Source: Rahnella bruchi | GTDB lineage: Bacteria > Pseudomonadota > Gammaproteobacteria > Enterobacterales > Enterobacteriaceae | DNA: 64,000 bases | Assembly: GCF_003614975.1 (NCBI RefSeq) | Contig: NZ_QZWI01000001.1 | Location: 744,001-808,000 of the forward strand | Direction of reading: 5' to 3' | Shown: positions 39,437-50,748 of the stretch, piece by piece | Layout: each line of letters starts with the position of its first letter | Numbering within the stretch: the stretch's first letter is position 1 | Made by a program: the position numbers and the translations under genes | Notes under the pieces: generated by a model | Told to the model about the DNA's origin: nothing | The model's database searches: none | Seen by the model: only the letters and a program-made list of their open reading frames with translations

Positions 39437-40399
39437 TCAGAAGTGCTGAGTGACCAGTTGTTGCAGCAGATCGATATGCTCCGGCTGGTCGTTTAAGGCG
39501 TCAATATATTCGAAGCGCTCGCCGCCTGCATGAATAAAAATCTCACGATTCTCGCCTTTGATCTCTTCCAGCGTCTCCAGACAGTCCGCCGCAAAACCAG
39601 GGCACAGGATCTGAATATGCTTAACGCCCTGAGCCGGAAGACCTTTCAGCGTTTCATCAGTATAAGGCGTCAGCCACGGCTCGCGGCCAAAGCGCGACTG
39701 GAAGGTCAGCATTATTTTGCCCGACGGCAGTTGCAGGGCATCGGTCAGCGCCTGTGCGGTATCGCGACAACGTTGTTCATAGTCATCGCCCTCAGCGACA
39801 AAGCGCTTCGGAATGCCGTGGAAGGACAGCACCAGACGATCCGGCTCGCCATGCTGAGCAAAGGAACGTTCAATACTGGCTTTAAGCGCAGAAATGTACG
39901 CCGGATGGGTGGCGTAATCGCGGATAAAGCTCAGTGAAGGCAGGCGGCGCTGAGATTTCAGTACGCGCGCCACGCCGTCAAATACCGCGGCGCTGGTCGA
40001 ACACGAATATTGCGGATACAGCGGCAGCACCACCATTTTCGTCACGCCCTGCGCCAGCAGTTTTTCAATCGGTTCTTTCATCCCCGGTTTGCCGTAGCTC
40101 ATCGCCAGTTCAACCGGCGTGCCCGGCAGGCGTTCTGCCAGCGCTTTCTGCTGCCGACGGCTGTACACCATCAGCGGCGAGCCTTCTTCCATCCAGACCG
40201 CTTTGTACAGTTTGGAAACGCGCGGAGAACGCAGCGGCAGGATCACAAAATTCAGGATAGGCCACCACAGCAGACGGGGCGTATCCACGACGCGGATATC
40301 ACTCAAAAACTCAGCCAGATATTTTTTAACGGCCTGCGGAGTCGGTGCTTCCGGTGTTCCGAGATTGACCAGGAGAACACCGAATTTAGTCTGCGTCAT
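39437..40399 (-). CDS. hemH: Ferrochelatase
   Basis: HemH inserts Fe2+ into protoporphyrin IX, the last step of protohaem synthesis, at the cytoplasmic side of the membrane. It is 320 residues, as in E. coli. The catalytic histidine is in [10 protein letters not shown] and the conserved glutamate in [12 protein letters not shown]. The start at 40399 follows AGGA by eight bases; an upstream in-frame ATG would add 44 residues unlike the family. Confidence 0.96.
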   Translation of the reverse strand: MTQTKFGVLLVNLGTPEAPTPQAVKKYLAEFLSDIRVVDTPRLLWWPILNFVILPLRSPRVSKLYKAVWMEEGSPLMVYSRRQQKALAERLPGTPVELAMSYGKPGMKEPIEKLLAQGVTKMVVLPLYPQYSCSTSAAVFDGVARVLKSQRRLPSLSFIRDYATHPAYISALKASIERSFAQHGEPDRLVLSFHGIPKRFVAEGDDYEQRCRDTAQALTDALQLPSGKIMLTFQSRFGREPWLTPYTDETLKGLPAQGVKHIQILCPGFAADCLETLEEIKGENREIFIHAGGERFEYIDALNDQPEHIDLLQQLVTQHF

Positions 40400-40561
40400 G
40401 CTGAATATCCTAAATTTAAGGCATTGAAGCCGTGTGAAAAATGATGGGCGCCACCGTTTTGTGATACTGCCGTTTGTGATGCTGAAAAGAGGCGCAGGCC
40501 ATTGTAACGAAATCAAAGAGGATCGGAACAACGGCAGTAGCTATCAATGCGAATTGTTATT

Positions 40562-40601
40562 AATACCCTTCATACTTCAAACGGCAGATGTGTTGGTGCA
40601 G
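40562..40601. repeat. Truncated copy of the palindromic repeat arm
   Basis: TACCCTTCATACTTC followed by a diverged GGCAGATGTGTTGG matches, in reverse, the right arm of the element at 10945-11067. Only about 40 bases remain, placed between adk and hemH just after the adk terminator. Confidence 0.5.
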
Positions 40602-40632
40602 AAAAACAAACGGGGCGACCGAAGTCACCCCG
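40602..40632 (-). terminator. adk terminator
   Basis: On minus, CGGGGTGAC-TTCG-GTCGCCCCG forms a strong tetraloop hairpin followed by TTTGTTTTT. Confidence 0.87.
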
Positions 40633-40654
40633 TGATAGCGCGCAGTAAAGACGA

Positions 40655-41368
<714 letters not shown>

Positions 41369-41429
41369 TTAGCTCAAGGAACAACCCCTTCGGGCACAAG
41401 GTTAACGCAGCAGGAAACAGTGTGACCAT

Positions 41430-41463
41430 AAAAAAAGGGCCTCGTTTTCACGACGCCCTTTTC
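41430..41463 (-). terminator. htpG terminator
   Basis: On minus, AAAAGGGCGTCG pairs with CGAGGCCCTTTT with one mismatch and is followed by a T-run. Confidence 0.8.
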
Positions 41464-41480
41464 AGTGTTATTTCAGTTAA

Positions 41481-43352
41481 TTACGCCTGTAACAGCGTGT
41501 TCATACGACGGATGAACAGGTTTGGATCTTCCAGCGTGCCACGTTCTGCGAACAACGCCTGATCCAGCAGCAGCTCAATCCACTCGCTGAACTGGTCTTC
41601 GTCAGCCACATCAGATGCACGTTTCACCAGCGCGTGCTCCGGATTCAGCTCAAAGATATATTTCACTTCCGGCGCTTCCTGCCCGGCAGCAGCAAACAGT
41701 TTTGCCATCTGCGTCGTCATTTCGTCAGCACCGGTGGTAACGATGGCTGGCGTGTCAGTCAGACGGTGCGTCAGACGCACTTCTTTCACACGCTCACCCA
41801 GTAGCGTTTTCACGCGCTCAACGAACGGTTCCAGGGCTTTTTCAGCTTCTTTCTGCTCTTCGCTTTCGTCAGCCAGTTTGTCCAGTGTGTCATCGGCTTT
41901 GCTGACGGACTGGAAGACTTTGCCATCGAATTCTGTCAGATAGCTCATCATCCATTCGTCGATGCGGTCAGACAGCAGCAGGACTTCAATGCCTTTCTTG
42001 CGGAACAGTTCCAGATGCGGGCTGCTCTTCGCGGCGGCGTAGCTGTCGGCAGTGATGTAATAAATCTTGTCCTGACCTTCCACCATGCTCGCCACATACT
42101 CTTCCAGCGACAGAGTCTGCTCGCTGCTGTCGTTGCGGGTGCTGGCGAAACGCAGCAGTTTAGCGATCACTTCTTTATTCGCGCCGTCTTCTGCCGGACC
42201 TTCTTTCAATACCAGACCAAACTGTTTCCAGAATTGCAGGTATTTTTCGTTATCGTCTTTCGCCAGTTTTTCCAACATTTGCAGAACACGTTTGGTCAGT
42301 GCACTGCGCAGGTTCTGGGTAATGCGGCTGTCCTGCAAAATTTCACGGGACACGTTCAGCGGCAGATCGTTGGAATCTATCAGGCCACGAACGAAACGCA
42401 GGTAGTTCGGCATGAACTGCTCGGCTTCGTCCATGATAAATACGCGCTGAACATAGAGTTTCAGGCCATGTTTATGGTCGCGGTTCCACATATCCCAAGG
42501 CGCCTGTGAAGGGATATACAGCAGGCTGGTGTATTCCTGCTTACCTTCCACACGGTTGTGGCTCCAGCTCAGCGGATCGCTGAAATCATGGGAAATATGT
42601 TTGTAGAACTCAACGTATTCTTCGTCGGTGACTTCCGATTTACCGCGGGTCCACAGGGCTTGAGCCTTGTTGATCTGCTCCCAGGTAACGGTGCCGTCTT
42701 CTTCGTTGCGGGTTTCGACTTCAACCGGCAGCGCAATGTGGTCAGAGTATTTGCTGATGATGGAGCGCACACGCCAGTCATCCAGGAATTCGTCCTGATC
42801 TTCACGCAGGTGCAGGGTAATTTCGGTACCGCGGTCGGCTTTTTCGATGTCCGCCAGGGTGTACTCACCTTCACCGGCAGATTCCCAGAACACACCTTCT
42901 TCCGCGCTGGCACCGGCTGCACGGGTGCGTACAGTGACTTTATCGGCCACGATGAAGGCAGAATAGAACCCGACGCCGAACTGACCAATCAGCTGGCTGT
43001 CTTTCGCCTGCTCAGAACCCACAGATTGCAGGAACGCTTTGGTGCCGGATTTCGCGATAGTCCCGAGGTTATCGATGACTTCATCGCGGCTCATACCGAT
43101 GCCGTTATCGCTCAGCGTCAGGGTGCGTTTTTCTTTATCAAACGCCAGACGAACGTGCAGCTCGCCGTCACCTTCATAAAGCTCCGGCGCAGACAGCGCG
43201 CGGAAACGCAGTTTATCAGCGGCATCCGAGGCGTTAGAGATTAACTCGCGCAGGAAAATTTCTTTGTTTGAATACAGAGAATGGATCATCAGATGAAGCA
43301 GTTGTTTTACTTCAGACTGGAAGCCACGTGTCTCTTGTCCTTTCATACTCAT
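41481..43352 (-). CDS. htpG: Chaperone HtpG (bacterial Hsp90)
   Basis: A 623-residue Hsp90 that works with DnaK in protein remodelling. The GHKL ATPase motifs are visible: [21 protein letters not shown] and [11 protein letters not shown]; the middle domain and C-terminal dimerisation domain follow, ending [12 protein letters not shown]. The ATG at 43352 has GAGG seven bases upstream. It is preceded by a heat-shock promoter. Confidence 0.98.
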   Translation of the reverse strand: MSMKGQETRGFQSEVKQLLHLMIHSLYSNKEIFLRELISNASDAADKLRFRALSAPELYEGDGELHVRLAFDKEKRTLTLSDNGIGMSRDEVIDNLGTIAKSGTKAFLQSVGSEQAKDSQLIGQFGVGFYSAFIVADKVTVRTRAAGASAEEGVFWESAGEGEYTLADIEKADRGTEITLHLREDQDEFLDDWRVRSIISKYSDHIALPVEVETRNEEDGTVTWEQINKAQALWTRGKSEVTDEEYVEFYKHISHDFSDPLSWSHNRVEGKQEYTSLLYIPSQAPWDMWNRDHKHGLKLYVQRVFIMDEAEQFMPNYLRFVRGLIDSNDLPLNVSREILQDSRITQNLRSALTKRVLQMLEKLAKDDNEKYLQFWKQFGLVLKEGPAEDGANKEVIAKLLRFASTRNDSSEQTLSLEEYVASMVEGQDKIYYITADSYAAAKSSPHLELFRKKGIEVLLLSDRIDEWMMSYLTEFDGKVFQSVSKADDTLDKLADESEEQKEAEKALEPFVERVKTLLGERVKEVRLTHRLTDTPAIVTTGADEMTTQMAKLFAAAGQEAPEVKYIFELNPEHALVKRASDVADEDQFSEWIELLLDQALFAERGTLEDPNLFIRRMNTLLQA

Positions 43353-43404
43353 CAAATTACCTCAATCCAGATACTGTTATTGACCAAATCAGACGCTGAA
43401 GAAT

Positions 43405-43433
43405 AAGTGGGGTTATATGTCAGGCTTTTCAAG
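43405..43433 (-). promoter_or_regulatory. Sigma-32 heat-shock promoter of htpG
   Basis: CTTGAAA (43427-43433) and CCCCACTT (43405-43412) are separated by 14 bp, matching the sigma-32 consensus CTTGAAA and CCCCATnT closely. Confidence 0.85.
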
Positions 43434-43473
43434 CGCAGGAAGAAATATTTAAGAAGAAATGCAGAGGGATAGA

Positions 43474-43500
43474 ATAAAACGGGCGCAGAAGACTGCGCCC
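43474..43500 (-). terminator. recR terminator
   Basis: On minus, GGGCGCAG-TCTT-CTGCGCCC forms a perfect stem followed by GTTTTATT, ending the dnaX-ybaB-recR unit. Confidence 0.85.
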
Positions 43501-43509
43501 GCATAACAG

Positions 43510-44115
43510 TCAGAACCGGAAGGGATTACGCCCGGCGAGGGAATGGGACAGCGTGGTGCCATCAACCATATCCAGTTCGCCCCCGACCGGCACACCGTGC
43601 GCGATACGGCTCGCCAGCACGCCAAACTGGCCGCACATTTCAGCAATATAGTTGGCGGTCGCTTCACCTTCGACCGTCGGATTGGTCGCCAGAATCACTT
43701 CCTGAATGCTTTCACTTTCAAGGCGCTCTTCCAGACGGCCCAAGCCAATGTCGTCTGGCCCGATACCATCCAGCGGTGACAGGTGGCCCATCAGCACAAA
43801 ATAGCGACCAGAAAACTGACCGGTTTGTTCTATCGCATGGATGTCAGCCGGACTTTCCACCACGCAAATCTGACCATTTTCTTTACGCCGTGGATTGGCG
43901 CAAATGGTACAGATTTCCTGTTCGGTAAAAGTACGGCAATCGGCACAGTGGCCAATTTCAGACATGGCACGCGTTAAAGACTGCGCCAGCCGCATTCCAC
44001 CGCTGCGATCACGTTGCAGCAGCTGGAATGCCATACGTTGCGCGGACTTCGGGCCAACGCCCGGCAGGCAACGCAACGCCTCCATTAAAGACTCAAGGAG
44101 AGGGCTGGTTTGCAT
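43510..44115 (-). CDS. recR: Recombination protein RecR
   Basis: RecR acts with RecF and RecO to load RecA at gaps. It is 201 residues as in E. coli. A helix-hairpin-helix ([14 protein letters not shown]) leads into a zinc finger (CADC...CTIC, with a final Cys at ICAN) and a Toprim domain ([14 protein letters not shown]). Its ATG overlaps the ybaB stop by one base (TGATG). Confidence 0.97.
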   Translation of the reverse strand: MQTSPLLESLMEALRCLPGVGPKSAQRMAFQLLQRDRSGGMRLAQSLTRAMSEIGHCADCRTFTEQEICTICANPRRKENGQICVVESPADIHAIEQTGQFSGRYFVLMGHLSPLDGIGPDDIGLGRLEERLESESIQEVILATNPTVEGEATANYIAEMCGQFGVLASRIAHGVPVGGELDMVDGTTLSHSLAGRNPFRF

Positions 44116-44444
44116 CAGAACGGCATCTTAAAGCCTGGTGGCAACTGCATGCCGCCAGAAACGGCTGCCATTTTTTCTTTCTGAGTTTCTTCGATACGAC
44201 GTGCTGCATCGTTGAACGCCGCAGCGATCAGGTCTTCCAGCATGTCTTTATCGTCTTCCAGCAGGCTTGGATCGATTTCAACGCGACGCACGTTATGTGC
44301 ACCGTTGATAGTGATTTTCACCATACCAGCGCCTGACTCACCGGTCACTTCCAGCAGAGCGATTTCTGCCTGAGCCTGTTGCATTTTTTCCTGCATTTGC
44401 TGGGCCTGTTTCATCAGGTTACCAATGCCGCCTTTTCCAAACAT
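44115..44444 (-). CDS. ybaB: YbaB/EbfC nucleoid-associated protein
   Basis: A 109-residue DNA-binding protein with N- and C-terminal helices and a central beta strand, rich in Met and Gln ([17 protein letters not shown]). It is the same length as E. coli YbaB. The start at 44444 is set by family alignment, with AGAGAAG before it. It lies between dnaX and recR in one operon, as in most enterics. Confidence 0.96.
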   Translation of the reverse strand: MFGKGGIGNLMKQAQQMQEKMQQAQAEIALLEVTGESGAGMVKITINGAHNVRRVEIDPSLLEDDKDMLEDLIAAAFNDAARRIEETQKEKMAAVSGGMQLPPGFKMPF

Positions 44445-44485
44445 AGTCTTCTCTCTCAGCAATGGCCGCGTCACAATCGCGGCGT

Positions 44486-46435
44486 TTAAATTGGGCGGAT
44501 ACTTTCTTCATCCAGATCAGCGTCAAAGAAACGGCGCAGCGTCTGAATGTTGTTATCCGCAATAATAGACTGACGCGCCTGCGCCAGTTTTTCTTCATAA
44601 ATGGCCTGTCGCCATTCCAGCGGCGTCTTCACCGCCAGATTATCATCTTCCAGCACGGTGAGTTCAACCGGCGTCTGATGCAATGCCGATAAGGCGTCCG
44701 TCAGTACCTTTTGCGCGGACGGAGAATTCAGATGCCTTTGTGAAGAACGCAGGTGCAGGCAAATTTTGCCTGGCTCCGGTTGCTCACGGTACGCATTCAG
44801 CGCCAGTTGCTGCACCAGTTTAGGAAGGGGCATCCGGCTGATTTCAGCCGCCCATTCGTCGCGTTCAATCGCTTCTTCCGCCAGACGGGAAGACAGCTCC
44901 GGCGATTTTTCATGTTCCAGCGCGGTACGCAAAGCTTTGGGCGTTGCCACCGGTTCCGGCGCTTCTTCCGGTTCCATCATCGCTTTCCAGCGATACGCTT
45001 CTTCTTTTACCGGCGCGGCAGGTTCTTTCTTCACCGCCAATGTCTGCGCACGTTCAGTCACCGAAGCGAGGCGCTCCAGTGCTGAGGTTGCCGGCCGCGC
45101 TTTTCCTGGCGCTGCCGGCTCAGCTTTTTTTGGGGTGGTACTCCCCTGCCTGAGCAATTGTGTTCGCGCCTGTAAAAGTTGCGCGGTGGAATCGGGCATG
45201 GCGGCCGGTTCTGCATTGCCCTGTGGCGCAGGAGCATTGTAGTTTTGCTGCGGCGGTGCATTGCGCGGCACTGCCGGTTGCGACGGCACCTGTGGCGCAG
45301 TATAGGCCGGTGCCGCGACGGGCTGCGGAGCCGGTTCAGCAATAATCACTTTCGGATGAAAGGCCAGCGCACGCAGCAGCGTCATTTCAACGCCCATACG
45401 TTTGTCCGGCGCATAGGCCAGCTCTTTGCGGCCAATCAACATTGTCTGGTAGTAAAGCTGCACGTCCGCTGGCGGAATAACACGCGCCAGTTCCCGCAGA
45501 CGCTGTTCGATCGCCGCATAATGGTTATCGAGCACCGACGGTAACAGCTGAACCATTGCAATGCGATGCAGCAGCGCCAGAGTCTCAACCAGCAGGTTTT
45601 CCCAGTCCACGCCACGGGACGCGGCCTGTTCAACCTGAGCCATCATCTGACCGCCATCGGCGCTGACCAGCGCTTCCAGCATCGCCAGCGGCTGTTCGTC
45701 GTCCAGCGTACCGAGCATTTGTGCCACAGTTTCGGTAGTGACGGCGCCCTGCCCCATGGCAATCGCCTGATCGGTAAGACTCAGTGCATCACGCATACTG
45801 CCGTCGGCAGCACGGGAAAGCAGCTGAAGCGCGCGCGGTTCAGTGGCAATGGTTTCCTGAGTTAATACATTGTCGAGCTGTTTGCGTATCTGTTCCGGAT
45901 CTAAGGCTTTCAGATGGAACTGCAAACAACGCGATAAAATCGTGACCGGCAGTTTTTGCGGATCCGTGGTCGCCAGCAGGAATTTAACGTGCGAAGGCGG
46001 CTCTTCCAGCGTTTTCAACAGCGCATTGAAGCTGTGACGCGAGAGCATGTGTACTTCGTCAATCAGGTAAACTTTGAAGCGGCCACGCGCCGGTGCATAT
46101 TGCACGTTATCGAGCAGTTCGCGGGTATCTTCGACTTTGGTGCGGGAAGCAGCATCGATTTCAATCAGATCGACAAATCGGCCCTGCTCAATTTCACGGC
46201 AGTTATCGCAGACGCCACAAGGCGTTGATGTGATGCCGGTTTCGCAGTTAAGCCCTTTGGCCAGCAGACGGGCGATGGTGGTTTTCCCCACGCCGCGGGT
46301 ACCGGAAAACAGGTAAGCGTGATGGATGCGCCCGAGCGACAGGCCATTGGCCAGCGCGGTCAGCACATGTTCCTGTCCGACGACGTCGGCAAAAGTTTGG
46401 GGGCGCCACTTACGGGCAAGAACCTGATAGCTCAT
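44486..46435 (-). CDS. dnaX: DNA polymerase III tau subunit (and gamma by frameshift)
   Basis: Tau ties the polymerase cores, clamp loader and DnaB together. The AAA+ part has Walker [10 protein letters not shown], a four-Cys zinc module (CETG...CGVC..C), Walker B LIDEVHML and SRC sensor motifs. A Pro/Ala/Gln-rich linker (about 370-500) precedes the tau-specific C-terminal domains. It has 649 residues (E. coli 643). A slippery run lets ribosomes make a shorter gamma of about 438 residues. The ATG at 46435 is chosen by alignment; a GTG two codons upstream is possible. Confidence 0.97.
   Translation of the reverse strand: MSYQVLARKWRPQTFADVVGQEHVLTALANGLSLGRIHHAYLFSGTRGVGKTTIARLLAKGLNCETGITSTPCGVCDNCREIEQGRFVDLIEIDAASRTKVEDTRELLDNVQYAPARGRFKVYLIDEVHMLSRHSFNALLKTLEEPPSHVKFLLATTDPQKLPVTILSRCLQFHLKALDPEQIRKQLDNVLTQETIATEPRALQLLSRAADGSMRDALSLTDQAIAMGQGAVTTETVAQMLGTLDDEQPLAMLEALVSADGGQMMAQVEQAASRGVDWENLLVETLALLHRIAMVQLLPSVLDNHYAAIEQRLRELARVIPPADVQLYYQTMLIGRKELAYAPDKRMGVEMTLLRALAFHPKVIIAEPAPQPVAAPAYTAPQVPSQPAVPRNAPPQQNYNAPAPQGNAEPAAMPDSTAQLLQARTQLLRQGSTTPKKAEPAAPGKARPATSALERLASVTERAQTLAVKKEPAAPVKEEAYRWKAMMEPEEAPEPVATPKALRTALEHEKSPELSSRLAEEAIERDEWAAEISRMPLPKLVQQLALNAYREQPEPGKICLHLRSSQRHLNSPSAQKVLTDALSALHQTPVELTVLEDDNLAVKTPLEWRQAIYEEKLAQARQSIIADNNIQTLRRFFDADLDEESIRPI
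45075..45145 (-). promoter_or_regulatory. dnaX programmed -1 frameshift signal
   Basis: On minus, the slippery run A-AAA-AAA (45125-45131) is preceded at about ten bases by a Shine-Dalgarno-like AGGGGAG. It is followed by a stem in which CTGAGCCGGC and GCGC pair with downstream GCGC, GCCGG and CTCAG. After a -1 shift the next codons are AGC and TGA (45120-45122), ending gamma at once. This is the same three-part design as E. coli, with AAA replacing AAG in the second slippery codon. Confidence 0.85.
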
Positions 46436-46639
46436 TAACACTTCATCGTTGATTTATAATGAATAATTTGACGATACACGAAAAAACATCGTTTAACCCG
46501 ACTTTCTGCGCGGGTCGGCGAATCACAGACAGAAGGGTAAGCATAATGATGCCCGCGCCAGACTGCCACTTCTTAGTGTACCAGCAGGGTCGCCATCATT
46601 CCTATTACTTTACTTTTCGGGTACTGCGCCGCAGTTTCT

Positions 46640-46682
46640 CCCCCTTCGTCCTCCTCCTGACTTTTCGCGTTCAGGGATGAGG
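46640..46682 (+). promoter_or_regulatory. Putative MalT binding sites upstream of malS
   Basis: AGGGATGAGG (46673-46682) is one base from the MalT box GGGGA(T/G)GAGG. The complement of 46640-46658 reads as GGAGGAGGACGAAGGGGG, giving further box-like runs in the opposite direction. This would fit maltodextrin control of malS. Confidence 0.4.
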
Positions 46683-46700
46683 GCAATTTTTGCGCACTGA

Positions 46701-46730
46701 TTACACTCAATTCACCTCTGTTCTGATAAT
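46701..46730 (+). promoter_or_regulatory. Putative malS promoter
   Basis: TTACAC (46701-46706) and GATAAT (46725-46730) are 18 bp apart, about 27 bp before the malS ATG and just downstream of the MalT-like boxes. Confidence 0.4.
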
Positions 46731-46756
46731 GCTTCCTGCCCCGCGTAAGGAGAGCC

Positions 46757-48829
46757 ATGAAATACCTGACCCTGCCTTTATTACTGCTCGTTTCCCCCGC
46801 CGCACACGCTAGCTGGGCGCTGGAAGGCTTCCCTGCCTTTGCCGAACCGGTCAGCGGAATATTCACCAGCAATGCCACTTTGTCCAAAGGCCAGCGCCAG
46901 CTGGAATTACATCAGGACAATCAGTGCTGGCAGCCTTCTGACGCAGTAAAACTCAATGAGATGCTGTCGCTGCAACCCTGCGAAAGTCATCCGCCGGTGA
47001 ACTGGAAGCAGTTTCGCGCGGGCGATTATCAGGTACGAATTGATACCCGCAGTGGCACACCCACACTTCAGCTGAGCCTGAAAACGGCGCAGGAAGCTGT
47101 CGCGGCGGTAGCAAAAACGTGTCCGCGCCGGGACGACAAACCGCTGACTGTGGATGTCTCCGGTACTTTTAGCGATGGCGAAACAGTGCGGGATTTTTAT
47201 TCCGGCCAGAGCGTACAGGTTGCTAATGGTCACATTACGATGACGCCCGATCCGGCCAGCGGCGGTTTGCTGTTGCTTGAATCCGCCGCGCGTAAAACGC
47301 CCGCCACCTTCAGCTGGCAGAACGCCACGGTGTATTTCGTTCTGACCGACAGGTTCGAGAACGGTAATCCGGATAACGATCACAGCTATGGCCGACACAG
47401 TGACGGAATGCAGGAAATCGGCACTTTCCACGGCGGCGATCTGGCCGGGCTGACCAGCAAGCTGGATTATTTACAACAACTGGGCGTGAACGCCTTGTGG
47501 ATCAGTTCGCCACTGGAGCAGATCCACGGCTGGGTAGGCGGCGGCACCAAAGGTGATTTCCCGCATTATGCCTATCACGGTTACTACACGCTCGACTGGA
47601 CAAAACTCGACGCCAATATGGGCACCGGCGAAGACTTACAAAAGCTGGTCAGCGAAGCGCACAAACGCGGGATCCGCATTCTGTTTGACGTGGTGGTCAA
47701 TCACACCGGTTACGCCACGCTGGCGGATATGCAAACGTTCCATTTCGGCTCGCTGTATCTCAAAGACAGTGAAATCGAAAAAACGCTGGGCAAAAACTGG
47801 ACCGACTGGAAACCCGGCCCCGGCCAGAACTGGCACAGTTTTAATGATTACATCAATTTCAGCGACAAAAACGCCTGGAGCACCTGGTGGGGCAAAAAAT
47901 GGATCCGCACCGACATCGGAGATTATGACTCACCCGGTTATGACGATCTGACCATGTCGTTGGCGTTCCTGCCGGATATTAAAACTGAGTCCACACAGGC
48001 CAGCGGCCTGCCCGTTTTCTATCGCAACAAACCGGATACCGCTGCCCGTGAAATCCCGGACGCCACGCCGCGCGATTATCTGGTGACCTGGCTCAGTCAG
48101 TGGGTGCGCGATTACGGCATCGACGGTTTCCGCGTCGATACCGCCAAGCATGTGGAGAAACCGACGCTGGCTTTGTTGAAAGCCCGTTCTGCCGAGGCGT
48201 TGAAACAGTGGAAAGCCGCCAATCCTTCCCAGGCGCTGGACGACGCACCATTCTGGATGACGGGTGAGGCCTGGGGCCATGGCGTGATGAAAAGTGATTA
48301 TTACGCCAACGGCTTTGATGCGATGATCAACTTTGATTTTCAGGATCAGGCTTCGGCAGCGCTGAATTGTTTTGCCAGTATCGACGCCACGTATCAGCTG
48401 ATGGCGGAGAAAATGCAGGATTTCAATGTGCTAAGTTATCTTTCGTCACACGATACCCGATTGTTTTTCGCCGATGACGCCAAAGGGTCGGTTCCCCTGC
48501 AACAACGTGCAGCGGATCTTTTACTGCTGGCACCGGGCGCGGTGCAGATTTATTACGGTGATGAAAGCGGACGTCAGTTCGGCCCGACGGGATCAGACCC
48601 TTTACAGGGAACGCGATCGGACATGAACTGGAATGAGCTGAACGGCGCAAAACAGGCGTTGCTGAAGCACTGGCAAAAATTGGGGAAATTCAGAGAGCAG
48701 CATCCGGCAATCGGTGCGGGCACTCAGAAATCACAGCAGACGACGCAATATTACGCCTTCAGCCGCGAGCACGGTGACGACAAAGTGATGGTGGTCTGGA
48801 CAGAAGAAAGCGCAAAAGAGTCGCGCTGA
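46757..48829 (+). CDS. malS: Periplasmic alpha-amylase MalS
   Basis: MalS cuts maltodextrins in the periplasm, releasing maltohexaose. The protein has 690 residues (E. coli 676) with a signal peptide of about 18 residues ending AAHA. The N-terminal non-catalytic domain (about 20-185) has paired cysteines. The GH13 barrel follows, with DVVVNHTG, the nucleophile in GIDGFRVDTAKH, the acid/base in WMTGEAWG and SSHDTR. AAGGAGAGCC precedes the ATG. It lies between dnaX and apt, not its place in E. coli. Confidence 0.95.
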   Translation: MKYLTLPLLLLVSPAAHASWALEGFPAFAEPVSGIFTSNATLSKGQRQLELHQDNQCWQPSDAVKLNEMLSLQPCESHPPVNWKQFRAGDYQVRIDTRSGTPTLQLSLKTAQEAVAAVAKTCPRRDDKPLTVDVSGTFSDGETVRDFYSGQSVQVANGHITMTPDPASGGLLLLESAARKTPATFSWQNATVYFVLTDRFENGNPDNDHSYGRHSDGMQEIGTFHGGDLAGLTSKLDYLQQLGVNALWISSPLEQIHGWVGGGTKGDFPHYAYHGYYTLDWTKLDANMGTGEDLQKLVSEAHKRGIRILFDVVVNHTGYATLADMQTFHFGSLYLKDSEIEKTLGKNWTDWKPGPGQNWHSFNDYINFSDKNAWSTWWGKKWIRTDIGDYDSPGYDDLTMSLAFLPDIKTESTQASGLPVFYRNKPDTAAREIPDATPRDYLVTWLSQWVRDYGIDGFRVDTAKHVEKPTLALLKARSAEALKQWKAANPSQALDDAPFWMTGEAWGHGVMKSDYYANGFDAMINFDFQDQASAALNCFASIDATYQLMAEKMQDFNVLSYLSSHDTRLFFADDAKGSVPLQQRAADLLLLAPGAVQIYYGDESGRQFGPTGSDPLQGTRSDMNWNELNGAKQALLKHWQKLGKFREQHPAIGAGTQKSQQTTQYYAFSREHGDDKVMVVWTEESAKESR

Positions 48830-48833
48830 AAAC

Positions 48834-48866
48834 AAAAAGGCCTCGCGTGAACGGCGGGGCCTTTTT
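48834..48866. terminator. Bidirectional terminator between malS and apt
   Basis: AAAAAGGCC...GGCCTTTTT with an inner CGC/GCG forms the stem, with A- and T-runs on either side and convergent genes around it. Confidence 0.85.
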
Positions 48867-48888
48867 ACATCACACTGCAAACGTCGAA

Positions 48889-49440
48889 TCAGTGCCCGTC
48901 GAAACACACCAGGCTGTAGCAGTTGATATGGGAATCGTTCAGGCGTTTTTCACCGCCCAGATCCGGCAAATTGATGATGAATGCTGCATCAGTCACTTCC
49001 CCACCCAGACGGCGGATCAGTTTCGCGGTGGCTTCAATAGTGCCACCCGTTGCCAGCAAGTCGTCAATCACCAGAATTTTTTCACCCGGCTGAATGGCAT
49101 CAGTGTGGATCTCAAGGCTGTCAGTGCCGTATTCCAGATCGTAGGTTTCGCTGATGGTTTCACGCGGTAATTTACCCGGTTTACGCACGGGAACAAAACC
49201 CACACCTAAAACCAGCGCAACCGGAGCGCCAAACAGGAAACCACGTGCTTCGGTGCCCACCACTTTGGTGACACCCGCATCGCGGTAACGATCGGCCAGT
49301 AACTGAATGCTTGCAGCGTAAGCTTTTGGGTCTTCCAGCAAGCTGGTGACGTCACGGAACAGTATGCCTGGCTTCGGATAGTCAGGAATGGTCTTGATAC
49401 TGTCTTTAATAAACTGTAGCTGCTGTGCGGTAGCGGTCAT
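48889..49440 (-). CDS. apt: Adenine phosphoribosyltransferase
   Basis: Apt makes AMP from adenine and PRPP in salvage. It has 183 residues as in E. coli, with the PRPP motif [25 protein letters not shown] and [10 protein letters not shown]. It is separated from dnaX by malS here; in E. coli apt is next to dnaX. Confidence 0.97.
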   Translation of the reverse strand: MTATAQQLQFIKDSIKTIPDYPKPGILFRDVTSLLEDPKAYAASIQLLADRYRDAGVTKVVGTEARGFLFGAPVALVLGVGFVPVRKPGKLPRETISETYDLEYGTDSLEIHTDAIQPGEKILVIDDLLATGGTIEATAKLIRRLGGEVTDAAFIINLPDLGGEKRLNDSHINCYSLVCFDGH

Positions 49441-49624
49441 AATGTTAATTGCCTGATAAAGCTGCTGTTCATACTTAAACGCGGGCGGTCAAATGTCCCC
49501 CGTCATGCCCTTTTAAAGCATGTCGTTCAAGGAAGGAAATTGGGAGCGCACCGACGTACGAGATGCCCAAATCTATGCAAAGCTGCTTTAAAAAGCAACC
49601 CGCAGCCGGACATGATCGCCTGTT

Positions 49625-49993
49625 TTATTGCTCAAGGTCAACCACTGGTAATCGCCACATCATGATCAATAACGCAAACATCATGCAAACCAATAAAATG
49701 CGTACCCATAATAGCGGGACAAAATAGATCGAAATCGAGAAAGTGATCACAATCAGCGCAACGGCTTTGGGTTTCGCTCCTTTCGGCAACGCTCGGTGCG
49801 CGTGCCAGTGACGTAAATAGCTGCCAAACCATGAACGATGCAGCAGCCAGTGATGAAAGCGTGGCGATGAACGGGCAAAACACCAGGCAGCCAGCAGTAA
49901 AAACGGCGTGGTGGGCAAAAGTGGCAGCACCACGCCCAGCGTGGCCAGTACCACGCTCAGCCAGCCGACCATAATCAGTAATATGCGCTTCAT
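49625..49993 (-). CDS. ybaN: YbaN, DUF454 inner-membrane protein
   Basis: A 122-residue protein with about three or four membrane helices and the DUF454 core LGVVLPLLPTTPFLLLAAWCFARSSPRFH split over two helices. E. coli YbaN is 125 residues. The start at 49993 has AAGGA five bases upstream. Function unknown. It is divergent from priC, the E. coli arrangement. Confidence 0.93.
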   Translation of the reverse strand: MKRILLIMVGWLSVVLATLGVVLPLLPTTPFLLLAAWCFARSSPRFHHWLLHRSWFGSYLRHWHAHRALPKGAKPKAVALIVITFSISIYFVPLLWVRILLVCMMFALLIMMWRLPVVDLEQ

Positions 49994-50116
49994 GCAGTTC
50001 CTTTTGATTCGCACAAATTGCCAGAAAAATCTGCCCCACAGTTTATACAAGTGCAGCGAAGGTGTCATAACCGCCGGTTGCAGGTAAGCTATGAATGTCA
50101 TTAATGGAGATAACCT

Positions 50117-50653
50117 GTGAGCACTGAACGAATTTTACATGTCCTTGATCAGCAGATAGAAACTCTGGCGCGGGAAATCGAACCCATCGGCCATGTTTCT
50201 GCTTCGCAGGCCCGGTTTGATATCGCCCTTTTTTCAACCAAAGGCACCCGTCTGCGCGATTATCTGGCAGAAATTAAGGTGAATTTACAGCAACTGAATC
50301 AGGAAGTGGTTGAGAAACGTTCTGCGCAGGTGGCGTTTATCGCCGAGCGACTGGTGGCACAAATCACCGCTATGCAGCGGGAACTGGCTACGCAAACGCT
50401 GCGTAAAACGCATCAGACACCGGAACGCAAAAGTCATGATAATTATACCAAACTGGCGGAAACTCAGCAGTTCGAGCGTCGCCTGATTGCCATGATTGAA
50501 GATCGGGAAACCACGCTGGGGCAACTCGCCACATTCAGCGATCAGCAGCGGGTGCAAAAGGAACTGGCCGCACTGGAAGGACGCTTAATGCGTTGTCGTC
50601 AGGCGCTAGCCAAAATTGAGAGGCAAATCGAGAGGCAGGAAAAAGGTTTTTGA
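50117..50653 (+). CDS. priC: Primosomal replication protein N'' (PriC)
   Basis: PriC helps reload DnaB at stalled forks with gaps. The 178-residue protein is a helical bundle rich in Gln and Arg with the family pattern RFDIALF and ERRLIAMIEDRE. The start is GTG at 50117 with GGAG seven bases upstream. ybaM follows after about 95 bp. Confidence 0.9.
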   Translation: MSTERILHVLDQQIETLAREIEPIGHVSASQARFDIALFSTKGTRLRDYLAEIKVNLQQLNQEVVEKRSAQVAFIAERLVAQITAMQRELATQTLRKTHQTPERKSHDNYTKLAETQQFERRLIAMIEDRETTLGQLATFSDQQRVQKELAALEGRLMRCRQALAKIERQIERQEKGF

Positions 50654-50748
50654 ATCTTTATCACATTTTTTTAATCAGGCGTTCAGGCCCGGCATTTTCT
50701 TATCTATAATGGTAAGTCCAAAACCTGCTAATAATAATGTTGGCCAAT

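Larger units (their letters stand above)
46436..46756. other. Intergenic region between dnaX and malS
   Basis: 321 bp with divergent promoters. The malS half contains the MalT-like boxes and promoter listed separately. The dnaX half has no operator I recognise and no convincing coding sequence. Confidence 0.5.
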
